Shown here: positions 44,331 to 53,418 of the stretch, piece after piece
How the letters are laid out: every line of letters starts with the position of its first letter
How positions within the stretch are numbered: position 1 is the stretch's first letter
Source: Sphingobium sp. BYY-5
GTDB taxonomy: Bacteria; Pseudomonadota; Alphaproteobacteria; Sphingomonadales; Sphingomonadaceae
Reading direction: 5' to 3'
DNA length: 64,000 bases
Assembly (NCBI RefSeq): GCF_022758885.1
Contig: NZ_JALEBH010000001.1
Span: forward strand, 310,001 to 374,000
Translations under genes and position numbers: made by a program
The notes under the pieces: generated by a model
The model's input: the letters and a program-made list of their open reading frames with translations, nothing else
What the model was told of the DNA's origin: nothing
The model's database searches: none

Positions 44331-45977
44331 ATGCCCCATCACACGCCCCTTATCGGCACTATCGTTGCCGGCCTTGTCGTCGCCTTCATCATGGGCGCCA
44401 TCGCCCATCGCCTCAAACTCTCTCCGCTGGTCGGCTATCTGGTCGCCGGCATCATGGTTGGACCCTTCACCCCCGGCTTCGTCGCCGATGCGGGGCTTGC
44501 CAACGAACTGGCGGAAATCGGCGTCATCCTGCTGATGTTCGGCGTCGGCCTGCATTTCTCGCTTAAGGACCTGCTGTCGGTGAAGGCGATCGCCGTTCCC
44601 GGCGCGCTGGTCCAGATCGCGGTCGCGACATTGCTTGGCATGGGTCTGGCCCATCTCATGGGCTGGACGCTGATGGGTGGGCTGGTCTTCGGCCTTGCCC
44701 TGTCGGTCGCCAGCACCGTGGTCCTACTGCGCGCGTTACAGGGCGCCGATCTCGTCGAAACCCGGCGTGGGCGCGTCGCGGTCGGCTGGCTGATCGTCGA
44801 GGATCTGGTGATGGTCCTGGCCCTCGTGCTGCTCCCCGCGCTTGCCAGCGTCATGAACAATGCTGACGGCAGCGGCGGGGCAGGGGCGCTCGTCGCGCCG
44901 CTGCTTGGCACCCTGCTCAAGGTGGTGGGTTTCGTCGCGGTGATGCTGATTGTCGGCCGCCGCGTCATTCCCTGGGCGTTGCACTGGGTCGTCCACACCG
45001 GTTCGCGCGAGTTGTTTCGCTTGGCCGTGCTCGCCATCGCGCTTGGTGTCGCCTTCGGCGCGGCGCTGGCCTTTGACGTGTCGTTCGCGCTGGGGGCTTT
45101 CTTCGCCGGCATGATCCTGGGCGAAACCCCGCTCAGCCGCCGCGCTACGGAGGAGACGCTGCCCCTGCGCGATGCCTTCGCCGTGCTGTTCTTCGTGTCG
45201 GTGGGGATGCTCTTCAACCCGGCGATCGTGGTGCAGCACCCGCTGCCGTTGCTCGCCACCATCCTCATCATCGTTATCGGCAAGTCGATCGCCGCATGGG
45301 GCATTGTCCGCGCTTTCGGCTATCCCAATGTCACCGCGCTCACCATCGCGGCCAGCCTGGCCCAGATCGGTGAGTTTTCCTTCATCCTTGCTTCGCTAGG
45401 GGCTGGCCTGGGGGTTCTGGAGCCGGAGGCGCGCGACCTGATCCTGGCCGGTGCGCTGGTATCGATCTTCCTCAACCCGATCCTCTTCTCGATGATCGTG
45501 CGCGAACATAAGAAGGAGGATGATGAGGGCGAGGAAGCGAAGCAGCCCGCCGGTCATCCCGACCGTCCGCGCATCGGCCATGTGATTCTGGTCGGCTATG
45601 GCCGGGTGGGCAAGCTCATCGCCCAGCGCCTGGCCGAGCGACATGTCCATTTCGTTGTCGTGGAAGGCGATCCGGAACGGGTGGAGGAGGCCAAGGACGC
45701 GGGTGTTCCCGTTGTGCGCGGCAATGCGCTGGAGGACAAGCATCTGCTTGCTGCGGGCATTTGCGAGGCGCGCCATCTGCTGATCGCGGTGCCCGAAGGG
45801 TTTGAGGGCGGCGCGATCCATGAACATGCGCGGCACCTGAACGCCAATCTCCAGGTCATCGCCCGTGCCCATTCGGATGCGGAGGTCGCCCATCTGGAAG
45901 GGCTGGGCGTGCCCCATGTCGTCATGGGAGAGCGCGAACTGGCCGGGCGGATGCTGGCACTCTGCGGGGTTGGGTAA
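44331..45977 (+). CDS. Kef-type K+/H+ antiporter with TrkA-N domain (YbaL-like)
   Basis: CPA2-family antiporter of 548 residues. The N-terminal about 395 residues are hydrophobic with some twelve helices; LVGYLVAGIMVGPFTPGF and FDVSFALGAFFAGMILGETPLS are typical of CPA2. A charged linker (KKEDDEGEEAKQ) leads to the RCK/TrkA-N domain: HVILVGYGRVGKLIAQRLA, with the nucleotide acid in VVVEGDPERV. Resembles YbaL. Probably exports K+ under nucleotide control. Confidence 0.92.
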   Translation: MPHHTPLIGTIVAGLVVAFIMGAIAHRLKLSPLVGYLVAGIMVGPFTPGFVADAGLANELAEIGVILLMFGVGLHFSLKDLLSVKAIAVPGALVQIAVATLLGMGLAHLMGWTLMGGLVFGLALSVASTVVLLRALQGADLVETRRGRVAVGWLIVEDLVMVLALVLLPALASVMNNADGSGGAGALVAPLLGTLLKVVGFVAVMLIVGRRVIPWALHWVVHTGSRELFRLAVLAIALGVAFGAALAFDVSFALGAFFAGMILGETPLSRRATEETLPLRDAFAVLFFVSVGMLFNPAIVVQHPLPLLATILIIVIGKSIAAWGIVRAFGYPNVTALTIAASLAQIGEFSFILASLGAGLGVLEPEARDLILAGALVSIFLNPILFSMIVREHKKEDDEGEEAKQPAGHPDRPRIGHVILVGYGRVGKLIAQRLAERHVHFVVVEGDPERVEEAKDAGVPVVRGNALEDKHLLAAGICEARHLLIAVPEGFEGGAIHEHARHLNANLQVIARAHSDAEVAHLEGLGVPHVVMGERELAGRMLALCGVG

Positions 45978-46020
45978 TTAAAGCTGCGTTGAGAACGACT
46001 CATCAAGATCGAAAGGTTGC

Positions 46021-46046
46021 TGTTCCCCGGCGAAGGCCGGGGAACA
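46021..46046. repeat. GTTCCCCGGCGAAGGCCGGGGAAC hairpin
   Basis: Near-perfect hairpin in the 154-bp gap between the convergent antiporter and helicase genes; same family as 21014-21079. A CGTTCGCTTCTCGACACGCTCG segment follows. Confidence 0.7.
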
Positions 46047-46131
46047 GGTCCATATGAGTTTTCATCAATGCAGTCTGGTGTAACGTTATTTCCGTTCGCT
46101 TCTCGACACGCTCGAACCGAACAGAGTGACA

Positions 46132-47874
46132 TTACCCGCGCGGTTTGCGTGGTCCGCCGGGGCCGCCGCGCTTGGGTCCGCCCTTGAAGGGGCGGGGCGC
46201 GTAGCCGGCCGGGCGCGGCCCGCGATCATTGGAGCGGTTGCCCTGGCGCTTATGTTCCCGTGCTTCCTCGCGCGGGGCACCGTCGATCGGTTCGAACGCC
46301 ACGTCCGCGCCTTCGTCATTCGCTTCGCCGGTGCGCTTGACCGATGCAATGAAGCGGCTGGCGATCGCCTTGGGGATTTCGAACATCGTTTCGTTGGTGG
46401 TGATGCGGATCGCGCCAATGTCCTGCCGTGATACATGCCCACGACGGCAGATCAGCGGCAGCAACCAGCGCGGATCGGCATTCTGGCGCCGGCCGATGTC
46501 CATGCGGAACCATTGTGTGTCCTCAAAGCCCGGACGCGGCCCGTCGCGGCGGGGCGGCGCTTCGCTGGCGTCCAGCAGTTCTTCGGGTGCAGGCATCGCG
46601 GCGCGGGCGCTGCGCACCAGCATGGCGGCGATTTCCTTGGCGCTCTTGGCGGCCAGCAATTCGCCGCCCAGCGCCCAGTCGGATTCCTCCAACTCCATCG
46701 GCTCCAGCAGGCGTGAACGCAGCCGTTCGGCATCCTGCTGCGCGATCGCTTCCTTGCTCGGCGCGGTGGTCCATTCGACGGGGATCTTGGCCCCGCGCAG
46801 CATGGATTCGACACGACGACGGCGGGGGTAGGGCACGATCAGCACGGCCGTCCCCTTCTTGCCCGCGCGTCCGGTACGTCCCGAACGATGCTGCATGGTT
46901 TCCGCGTCGCGCGGCAGTTCGACATGAACCACCAGGGTCAGCGTGGGCAGGTCGATGCCGCGCGCGGCCACGTCGGTCGCCACACAGACCCGCGCCCGCT
47001 TGTCGCGCAGCGCCTGCAACGCATGGTTACGTTCATTCTGGCTATGTTCGCCCGACAGCGCCACGGCGGCAAAGCCTCGCTCGGTCAGGCTGGCGTGCAG
47101 ATGACGCACATTGTCGCGCGTGGCGCAGAACAGGATCGCCGTCTCCGCCTCATGAAAGCGCAACAGGTTGACGACGGCATTTTCGATGTCGGACGGGGCA
47201 ACGGTCATCGCCTGATAGCTGATGTCGCCATGGCCGCGTTCGGCCGAGATGGTCGCGATTTGCAGCGCGTCCTTCTGGTAGCGGCGGGCCAGCGCCACGA
47301 TCGGCTTGGGCATGGTGGCCGAAAAAAGCAGGGTGCGGCGTCCCTCAGCCGTAGCGTCGAGAATCCCTTCCAGATCCTCGCGGAAGCCCATGTCGAGCAT
47401 CTCGTCCGCCTCGTCCAGAACCGCAGTGCGCAGCGACGACAGGTCGAGCGCTCCGCGTTCCAGATGGTCGCGCAGGCGGCCCGGCGTGCCGACCACGATA
47501 TGCGCGCCCTGAGCCAGCGCCCGGCGTTCCTTGGCGGCGTCCATGCCACCGACGCAGGTGGCGATGCGGGCGCGAGCGCCGGCATAGAGCCATTCCAGTT
47601 CGCGGCTGACCTGCAACGCCAGTTCGCGCGTTGGCGCGATCACCAGCGCCAGCGGCCAGGCGGGCGGTGGCAGGCGATCGGCGTCGCCCAGCAGTTCGCC
47701 GGCCATGGCGAGGCCAAAGGCGACAGTCTTGCCCGATCCGGTCTGTGCCGACACGATCAGGTCGCGGCCATGCGCTTCCGGTTCGGTGACTTCGGCCTGC
47801 ACCGGTGTCAGCGCCTCATAGCCCTTGGCGGTCAGCGCCTGCGCGAGCAGGGGGTGGAGTGTTTCAAAAGACAT
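46132..47874 (-). CDS. DEAD-box RNA helicase with DbpA-type C-terminal domain
   Basis: ATP-dependent RNA helicase of 580 residues. Motifs: Q-motif region LTPVQAEV, Walker A SAQTGSGKT (43-50), APTRELALQ, DEAD in VLDEADEMLD, SAT, and motif VI HRSGRTGRAG. After the helicase core comes a charged linker, then a DbpA-like RNA-binding domain (DIGRRQNADPRWLLPLICRRGHVSR…TMFEIPKAIASRFI), then a basic Gly-rich tail (KGGPKRGGPGGPRKPRG). It probably acts in ribosome assembly or cold adaptation, as CsdA/DeaD or DbpA do; which of these is uncertain. Confidence 0.93.
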   Translation of the reverse strand: MSFETLHPLLAQALTAKGYEALTPVQAEVTEPEAHGRDLIVSAQTGSGKTVAFGLAMAGELLGDADRLPPPAWPLALVIAPTRELALQVSRELEWLYAGARARIATCVGGMDAAKERRALAQGAHIVVGTPGRLRDHLERGALDLSSLRTAVLDEADEMLDMGFREDLEGILDATAEGRRTLLFSATMPKPIVALARRYQKDALQIATISAERGHGDISYQAMTVAPSDIENAVVNLLRFHEAETAILFCATRDNVRHLHASLTERGFAAVALSGEHSQNERNHALQALRDKRARVCVATDVAARGIDLPTLTLVVHVELPRDAETMQHRSGRTGRAGKKGTAVLIVPYPRRRRVESMLRGAKIPVEWTTAPSKEAIAQQDAERLRSRLLEPMELEESDWALGGELLAAKSAKEIAAMLVRSARAAMPAPEELLDASEAPPRRDGPRPGFEDTQWFRMDIGRRQNADPRWLLPLICRRGHVSRQDIGAIRITTNETMFEIPKAIASRFIASVKRTGEANDEGADVAFEPIDGAPREEAREHKRQGNRSNDRGPRPAGYAPRPFKGGPKRGGPGGPRKPRG

Positions 47875-47984
47875 ATTCTCGTTTTCTCGTCGGTTAAGCG
47901 ACCCGCCATTCCCGACGGATACGAACGACCGTTCATGTTCCCGATGCGGGAACTCAGGGGAAGGTCACGCCCCTGATTCCAAAA

Positions 47985-48104
47985 TCCTCCCCTGCAAGGG
48001 GAGGGGGACCGCCGCCAAAGGCGGTGGTGGAGGGGTGTCCCCCTATCGAGAGGGTGACACCCTCCGTCTGGCCAGCGGCCAGCCACCTCCCCTTGCGGGG
48101 AGGA
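47985..48104. repeat. CCTCCCCTGCAAGGGGAGG-type repeat, copy 2
   Basis: Near-copy of 19429-19545: the same end hairpins, AGGGGTGTCCCC and GGTGACACCCTCCGTCTGGCC, in the same orientation. It fills the middle of the 305-bp gap between the helicase and rplA; the rest holds the rplA terminator and no gene. Confidence 0.8.
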
Positions 48105-48120
48105 TGATCTGATAAAATAA

Positions 48121-48158
48121 GAAAGCCTCCTTCCCCATTTCCGAGGAAGGAGGCTTGC
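48121..48158 (-). terminator. intrinsic terminator of the rplK-rplA operon
   Basis: Arms AAAGCCTCCTTCC and GGAAGGAGGCTT with a ten-base loop; on the minus strand this runs into TTTCTTATTTTATC. It lies 22 bp after the rplA stop. Confidence 0.88.
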
Positions 48159-48179
48159 CTATTATCTATAGCGCAAAAA

Positions 48180-48878
48180 TCAGACCGAAGCGACTTCCGC
48201 CACATCGACCTTCACGCCCGGACCCATCGAGGACGACAGGGCGATCTTGCGGACATATTTGCCCTTAGAACCCGACGGCTTCGCCTTGACGATCGCGTCG
48301 ACGAAAGCGTCGAAATTCTTGCGCAGATCTTCAGCGGAGAAGCTCGCCTTGCCCAGGCCAGCGTGGATGATACCGGCCTTTTCGACGCGGAATTCGATCT
48401 GGCCACCCTTGGCGGCCTTCACGGCTTCGGCGACGTTCGGCGTCACGGTGCCCAGCTTCGGGTTCGGCATCAGGCCCTTGGGACCCAGAACCTTACCCAG
48501 GCGACCGACCAGACCCATCATGTCGGGGGTGGCGATCACGCGCTGGAAATCGATGTTGCCGGCCTGGATGCTGTCCAGCAGATCCTCGGCGCCCACGATG
48601 TCGGCGCCGGCGGCGGTTGCCGCTTCAGCCTTGTCGCCACGGGCGAACACGGCGACGCGGACGTCCTTGCCGGTGCCGGCGGGCAGGGTGACGACGCCAC
48701 GGACCATCTGGTCGGCGTGACGCGGGTCGACGCCCAGGTTGATCGCGATTTCGACGCTTTCGTCGAACTTGGCGGTTGCGTGGGTCTTGATCAGGCCCAG
48801 CGCTTCGTTGACGCCGTGCAGCTTCTCGCGGTCAACCGCAGTGGCCAGGCTCTTCGCCTTCTTGGTCAGCTTTGCCAT
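48180..48878 (-). CDS. rplA: 50S ribosomal protein L1
   Basis: L1 stalk protein and, in many bacteria, translational repressor of its own operon. 232 residues: [24 protein letters not shown] and the RNA-binding [21 protein letters not shown] are diagnostic. Starts a few bp after rplK and ends at the 48121 terminator. Confidence 0.97.
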   Translation of the reverse strand: MAKLTKKAKSLATAVDREKLHGVNEALGLIKTHATAKFDESVEIAINLGVDPRHADQMVRGVVTLPAGTGKDVRVAVFARGDKAEAATAAGADIVGAEDLLDSIQAGNIDFQRVIATPDMMGLVGRLGKVLGPKGLMPNPKLGTVTPNVAEAVKAAKGGQIEFRVEKAGIIHAGLGKASFSAEDLRKNFDAFVDAIVKAKPSGSKGKYVRKIALSSSMGPGVKVDVAEVASV

Positions 48879-48882
48879 GGTC

Positions 48883-49314
48883 TTAGCCCTCCACCACTTC
48901 GAGGCCCATCGCGCGAGCGGAGCCTTCGATGATCTTCGTCGCTGCGTCGATGTCGTTCGCGTTCAGGTCAACCATCTTGGCCTGGGCGATTTCAGCAAGC
49001 TGCGAGCGCTTGATCTTGCCGGCGACGACCTTGCCCGGTTCCTTGGAACCCGACTTCAGGTTGACGGCCTTCTTGATCAGATAGGTTGCCGGCGGCTGCT
49101 TCGTGACGAAGCTGAACGAACGGTCCGCATAGACGGTGATGATGGTCGGCAGCGGGGTGCCCTTTTCCATCTTGTCCGTCGAGGCGTTGAACGCCTTGCA
49201 GAATTCCATGATGTTCACACCGCGCTGACCCAAAGCAGGGCCGATCGGCGGCGAGGGGTTGGCGGCTCCAGCGGGCACCTGGAGCTTGATATAGCCCGTA
49301 ATCTTCTTGGCCAT
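48883..49314 (-). CDS. rplK: 50S ribosomal protein L11
   Basis: GTPase-centre protein that binds 23S rRNA and translation factors. 143 residues: [44 protein letters not shown] at 49314; the in-frame ATG two codons earlier lacks family support. Directly upstream of rplA; separated from nusG by a hairpin repeat (49423). Confidence 0.97.
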   Translation of the reverse strand: MAKKITGYIKLQVPAGAANPSPPIGPALGQRGVNIMEFCKAFNASTDKMEKGTPLPTIITVYADRSFSFVTKQPPATYLIKKAVNLKSGSKEPGKVVAGKIKRSQLAEIAQAKMVDLNANDIDAATKIIEGSARAMGLEVVEG

Positions 49315-49422
49315 TGTCACTCACTCTGTTGCTGGACGATCCGAAAATCGCCCGGTTCAAGTTTAGCGGTTCAACCGGAAGCCAAAGCCTCCTCCCGCAC
49401 ACATTCCCTAAGAGGGAATATT

Positions 49423-49502
49423 GTGCTCCTGCGAATGCAGGAGAACCCAGGGCCGCTTGCGCTGCGCCTGGAAACCCTGAGCTCCTGCTTTCGCAGGAGC
49501 AC
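49423..49502. repeat. GTGCTCCTGCG hairpin repeat inside the nusG-rplK gap
   Basis: Arms GTGCTCCTGCGAATGCAGGAG and CTCCTGCTTTCGCAGGAGCAC are inverted and each is also partly self-complementary, with a GGCCGCTTGCGCTGCGCC core. It occupies about half of the 199-bp gap between two ribosomal-operon genes. Confidence 0.75.
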
Positions 49503-49513
49503 GGGGAAATATA

Positions 49514-50050
49514 TCACTTCGACAGTTCGACCTGCTCGAAGTCCAGTTCGACCGGCGTGGCGCGGCCGAAGATCGACACCGACACCTTGACCCGGTTCTT
49601 TTCGAAATCCAGTTCCTCGACCACGCCGTTGAAGCTGGCGAAGGGACCGTCCAGCACCTTGACGCTGTCGCCGATCTCGTAATCGACATTGACCTTGTGC
49701 TTGGGCGCCGCTTCGGCTTCCTTCTGGGCGCCGAAATAGCGGGCGGCGTCCGCCTCGCTGATCGCCTGAGGCTTGCCGCTCGAACCCAGGAAGCCTGTCA
49801 CCTTGGGTGTGTTCTTGACCAGGTGATAAATGTCGTCGTTCATCGCCAGCTTGGCGAGGACATAGCCGGGCATGAACTTGCGTTCGACCTGCACCTTCTT
49901 GCCGCGTTTCACTTCGGTCACGGTTTCGGTGGGAACTTCCACCTGCTCGACGAGCTGGGAGAGGCCCATGCGCTCGGCTTCGGTCAGGATCGATTCCTTG
50001 ACCTTGTTCTCGAAGCCCGAATAGGCGTGGATGATGTACCAGCGCGCCAT
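49514..50050 (-). CDS. nusG: transcription termination/antitermination protein NusG
   Basis: Links RNA polymerase to Rho or the ribosome. 178 residues: ARWYIIHAYSGFENKVKESI opens the NGN domain, FMPGYVLAKLAMND is the conserved middle, and GDSVKVLDGPFASFNGVVEELD is the KOW domain. Between secE and rplK, the standard bacterial order. Confidence 0.97.
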   Translation of the reverse strand: MARWYIIHAYSGFENKVKESILTEAERMGLSQLVEQVEVPTETVTEVKRGKKVQVERKFMPGYVLAKLAMNDDIYHLVKNTPKVTGFLGSSGKPQAISEADAARYFGAQKEAEAAPKHKVNVDYEIGDSVKVLDGPFASFNGVVEELDFEKNRVKVSVSIFGRATPVELDFEQVELSK

Positions 50051-50119
50051 GTTACCGTCTCAAACTCCTGTTCAGAGCGTTTCGCTCAACGTCTCGCCGC
50101 CCTAAGTGGAGCGCCTTGC

Positions 50120-50323
50120 TCAACGACCAGCGGCAACGCCCAGTAGCCACTGGACGATTGCGCCGAAGAAGGTGTCGATGCCGAAGAAGAAGAGGCCCAG
50201 CAGCGTCGTCATGATGACGACCATCACGCCGGTCATCAGAGTCTCGCGGCCGGTCGGCCATACGATCTTCTTCGCTTCGGTCTGCACCTGATTGACGAAT
50301 TCACCGGGGGAAACCTTCGCCAT
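50120..50323 (-). CDS. secE: preprotein translocase subunit SecE
   Basis: Small essential clamp of the SecYEG translocon. 67 residues: the amphipathic EFVNQVQTEAKKIVWPTGRETL (WPTxxE signature) precedes one membrane helix (VMVVIMTTLLGLFFFGIDTF). Two adjacent ATG codons; AAGG spacing favours 50323. tRNA-Trp lies upstream, as in most alphaproteobacteria. Confidence 0.95.
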   Translation of the reverse strand: MAKVSPGEFVNQVQTEAKKIVWPTGRETLMTGVMVVIMTTLLGLFFFGIDTFFGAIVQWLLGVAAGR

Positions 50324-50495
50324 CATCTGCCTTCTAAATCGTCAAAACCAACACCAATTCGCGAAGCAACAGTCCGCCCTCCCGATCCCGCCCTATCTGG
50401 CGTCCGGGGGTGCGGCCGCTGGCTCCGCGACCATGCTTCGCCTGCGCACTTAGCCGCGAACCCCTGATTTATCAAGGGTTCGCGGCCAGTTCGCT

Positions 50496-50571
50496 TGGCA
50501 GGAGTGGAGGGACTCGAACCCACGGCATTCGGTTTTGGAGACCGACGCTCTACCAACTGAGCTACACTCCT
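50496..50571 (-). tRNA. tRNA-Trp (CCA)
   Basis: Reading the minus strand: acceptor AGGAGTG…CACTCCT closes, D-arm AGCTCAGTTGGTAGAGC, anticodon stem-loop with CTCCAAA (anticodon CCA), T-arm GTGGGTTCGAGTCCC. The discriminator is G and the 3' CCA is encoded (50496-50498). secE, nusG, rplK and rplA follow. Confidence 0.97.
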
Positions 50572-50682
50572 GCACTGGCCGGAGCCAGCGAAGGAGGGCG
50601 CTTTAGCGTGGCCGGGCAGGGAGGGCAAGCGCCATTATGCGGCTTTTTGCACCGGCTTAGGGACTTGAGCGGTGCCGCATCC

Positions 50683-50719
50683 AAAATGCGCTCTTCCGCG
50701 CATTTTCAAACGGACTCTT
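50683..50719. repeat. AAAATGCGC hairpin, copy near pyrC'
   Basis: Palindrome AAAATGCGC-TCTTCC-GCGCATTTT (50683-50706) followed by CAAACGGACTCT, matching 63432 on and, in reverse, 16384-16417. It lies just beyond the pyrC' stop (50719) and could act as its terminator. Confidence 0.75.
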
Positions 50720-51942
50720 TACAGAAACACCCCGCCCTTCATGATCCGCCGTGCGCGGCCCTGTACCGGCACCTTGTCGAACGGCGTGTTGCCCGCCGCC
50801 GCCGCCATCTTGTCCGAATCCACGATCCAGGGCGTGTCGGGATCAACGAAGATCAGGTCAGCCGCGCTGCCGGGGGAAAAGCTGCCTGCATTCACGCCCA
50901 GGATTCGGGCCGGATTGGCGGATAGGAGCGTCATCAGCCGGTTGATCGTCACATGCCCTTCGCGCACCAGGTTGAGCGACAGGGCGAGCAGGGTTTCCGC
51001 CCCCGCCATGCCGGGCGCGGCGTCGGCGAAGGGGAGGCGCTTGTCCTCCGGTCCGCGCGGGTCGTGGCTGGAGGTGATGACATCGACCGTGCCGTCCGCG
51101 ACGGCGGCAAGGCTGGCCTGCCGGTCGCTTTCCGACCTGAGCGGCGGGGATAGGCGAGCGAAGGTGCGGAAATCGGTTGCCGCCTGATCGTTGAGGAACA
51201 GATAGGCCGGGCTGATGCCGCACGTGACCTTCAGCCCCTCCGCCTTGGCGGCGCGGACAAGCGAGAAGCCCGCCTGGGTCGTCACCAGCCGGAAATGGAT
51301 CGATGCGCCGGTTTCGCGCATCAGCGTGATGTCGCGCGCGATCGCCATCGCTTCGGCGCAGGCCGGGGCATGGGGCAGGCCCAGCCGCGTCGCCGTTTCT
51401 CCGCTGGTCGCCACGGCTTTTGCGGTCAGGCCGCCATCTTCGGTATGGGCGATGAGGGTAAGGCCAAGGCCGCTGGCATAGGATAGCACCCGCAGCATCA
51501 CGCCGGAATCGGCGATCCACTGGCGGCCCGTGCCCACGGCCTTGGCGCCGGCCGCCTGCATCAGGCCTATCTCGGCCATCTCCGTGCCTTTCAGGTCGCG
51601 CGTCGCCGCTGCGATCGGATGGACCCAGAAATCGGGCTTGCCTGCCCGCGCCGCCTCACGGATCAGGCCGACCTCATCCAACGGCGCGCGCTGGTCGGGC
51701 ATCAGGGCGGCGCGGGTGATACCGCCGAAATGGAAGGCCGGTTTGTCGGTGGCAAAGACGCCCAGGTCGATGAGGCCCGGCGCGACCACCAGTCCCTGCG
51801 CATCGACGCGATCGGCGTTGCCGGGCACGTCGATCTGGCCCGTGGCGATGATTCGGTCGCCTTCGATCAGGATGGTGCCGGGGTTAAGGGTTGCTGCTGC
51901 CGGATCGGCCAGCTTGCCGTTGACGATGGCGAGGATAGTCAT
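50719..51942 (-). CDS. dihydroorotase-like protein lacking the metal motif (PyrC'/PyrX type)
   Basis: Amidohydrolase-fold protein of 407 residues. An active dihydroorotase has DxHxH after the PGLID strand; here it reads PGLIDLGVFATDKPAFHFGG, so both metal His are gone. The IAHTEDGGL and TSSHDPRG blocks remain. In pseudomonads such inactive PyrC' subunits bind PyrB and hold the carbamoyltransferase dodecamer together; here pyrB is 169 bp upstream on the same strand, which supports that role. The ATG at 51942 begins the family core. A true dihydroorotase must be encoded elsewhere. Confidence 0.9.
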   Translation of the reverse strand: MTILAIVNGKLADPAAATLNPGTILIEGDRIIATGQIDVPGNADRVDAQGLVVAPGLIDLGVFATDKPAFHFGGITRAALMPDQRAPLDEVGLIREAARAGKPDFWVHPIAAATRDLKGTEMAEIGLMQAAGAKAVGTGRQWIADSGVMLRVLSYASGLGLTLIAHTEDGGLTAKAVATSGETATRLGLPHAPACAEAMAIARDITLMRETGASIHFRLVTTQAGFSLVRAAKAEGLKVTCGISPAYLFLNDQAATDFRTFARLSPPLRSESDRQASLAAVADGTVDVITSSHDPRGPEDKRLPFADAAPGMAGAETLLALSLNLVREGHVTINRLMTLLSANPARILGVNAGSFSPGSAADLIFVDPDTPWIVDSDKMAAAAGNTPFDKVPVQGRARRIMKGGVFL

Positions 51943-51968
51943 GCGGTAATCCCCCAGAAAACAAATGC

Positions 51969-52056
51969 CGTCATCCCCGCGAAGGCGGAGATCCATCTCC
52001 CAACCTTGCTTCTGGAGAGCGCGCAGGAGATGGATCCCCGCCTTCGCGGGGATGAC
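51969..52056. repeat. CGTCATCCCCGCG hairpin repeat
   Basis: Outer arms CGTCATCCCCGCGAAGGCGG and CCGCCTTCGCGGGGATGACG, with ATCCATCTCC / GGAGATGGAT inside. Same family as 24934 and 36234. It lies between pyrB and pyrC' inside a likely transcript. Confidence 0.8.
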
Positions 52057-52111
52057 GAAGGGTTGGAATGCGCCATCCCGCCCATCTCCGAGTCTTCGTC
52101 GGTCGGGATGG

Positions 52112-53122
52112 TCAAGACCATCCCTCCACGCCGCGCGCGCCGCGCGTCAGCACATCCAGGCACGCCATCCGTACCGCCACGCCCATCGCCACCTGCTCGG
52201 TGATCGCTGAGCGTTCGGGATGGTCGGCCACTATGCTGCTGATCTCCACACCCCGGTTCATCGGGCCGGGATGCATCACCAACGCATCGGGCTTGGCGAT
52301 GGCGAGCCGCTCCGGCGTCAGGCCGTAAAGCGCATGATATTCGCGCGCCGACGGGATGAAGGCGCCATCCATCCGTTCATTCTGGAGACGCAGCATCATC
52401 ACCACGTCCGCGCCATCCAGCCCTTCATCCATGCGGCTATAGGGGGTGGCGCCCAGCATCTCGACTTCGGGTGGCAGCAGCGTCGGCGGCGCGACCGCGC
52501 GCACCTGCGCACCCAGCGCGGCAAGGCAGAGCATGTTCGAGCGGGCCACGCGGCTGTGCAGCACATCGCCGCAGATGGCAACGACCAGCCCCTCGAACCC
52601 GCCCTTGCGGCGGCGGATGGTCAGCGCGTCGAGCAGAGCCTGGGTGGGATGCTGGTGCCAGCCGTCGCCGGCGTTCAGTACCGGGCAATCCACCTTGTCC
52701 GCGATCAGCGCCACCGCGCCCGAACTGGCATGGCGGATGACGATCACATCGGCGGCCATGGCGTTCAGCGTCATGGCGGTGTCGATCAGCGTCTCGCCCT
52801 TCTTCACGCTGGACTGGCCCGCGTGCATGTTGACGACATCTGCGCCCAATCGCTTGCCGGCAATCTCGAAGGACAACAGCGTGCGCGTGCTGTTCTCGAA
52901 AAAGGCGTTGATCTGCGTCATGCCCGCCAATCGGCCGTCATGTTTGCGCGCCTGGCCCTTGTTGGTCGTGGCCCAATGTTCGGCCTCGTCCAGCAGGAAC
53001 CGGATTTCCCAGGGTTTGAGGTCGGCGATCGAAAGTAGATGCCGATGCGGAAACAACGCCTTGCCGGTCAACTCGGACCCGGAAGACTGGAAGGGGGTGT
53101 CGGGAATGAAGATGTCGGGCAT
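52112..53122 (-). CDS. pyrB: aspartate carbamoyltransferase catalytic subunit
   Basis: Joins carbamoyl phosphate to aspartate in pyrimidine synthesis. The 336-residue product has the carbamoyl-phosphate motif [28 protein letters not shown] (the K loop), then [12 protein letters not shown] and [13 protein letters not shown] near the C-terminus. The ATG at 53122 has GAGGG upstream; the frame is open to 53269 with no family match there. It works with the PyrC'-type protein next door. Confidence 0.96.
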   Translation of the reverse strand: MPDIFIPDTPFQSSGSELTGKALFPHRHLLSIADLKPWEIRFLLDEAEHWATTNKGQARKHDGRLAGMTQINAFFENSTRTLLSFEIAGKRLGADVVNMHAGQSSVKKGETLIDTAMTLNAMAADVIVIRHASSGAVALIADKVDCPVLNAGDGWHQHPTQALLDALTIRRRKGGFEGLVVAICGDVLHSRVARSNMLCLAALGAQVRAVAPPTLLPPEVEMLGATPYSRMDEGLDGADVVMMLRLQNERMDGAFIPSAREYHALYGLTPERLAIAKPDALVMHPGPMNRGVEISSIVADHPERSAITEQVAMGVAVRMACLDVLTRGARGVEGWS

Positions 53123-53205
53123 GAACCGACCCTCTAGAGCGATTCCCGGCCAGATGGAACATCTGACCGATGGGAAATCGCCGGATGATGCCGGATACCG
53201 GCGAA

Positions 53206-53418
53206 CTATGATCGCCTGTCGCTCAAGGCCCACCAGATGATACGCACCATCAGGGGCCAGCAGCCACAACTGAACTGGCGGGTAAAGCCAGCCTTAATAT
53301 CGCTGTCTCGGCAATCTTCCGCTTTGGCGATGCGCATTTGAGGCGGCTTGCGCGGATCGGTCGGGGGGGCCGGTGGCACTTGTTCTATATCGACCGGCGC
53401 GATGGTGTCAGGCCACAT
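53206..53418 (-). CDS. possible small protein of unknown function, 70 aa
   Basis: An ATG at 53418 overlaps the last codons of the glycosyltransferase (stop at 53408), which would allow coupled translation. The sequence is proline-rich at the start ([13 protein letters not shown]), has three Cys, and a hydrophobic Trp-rich stretch near the end (MVRIIWWAL). No similarity recognised; it could be chance. It is the only candidate in the 285-bp gap before pyrB. Confidence 0.25.
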   Translation of the reverse strand: MWPDTIAPVDIEQVPPAPPTDPRKPPQMRIAKAEDCRDSDIKAGFTRQFSCGCWPLMVRIIWWALSDRRS

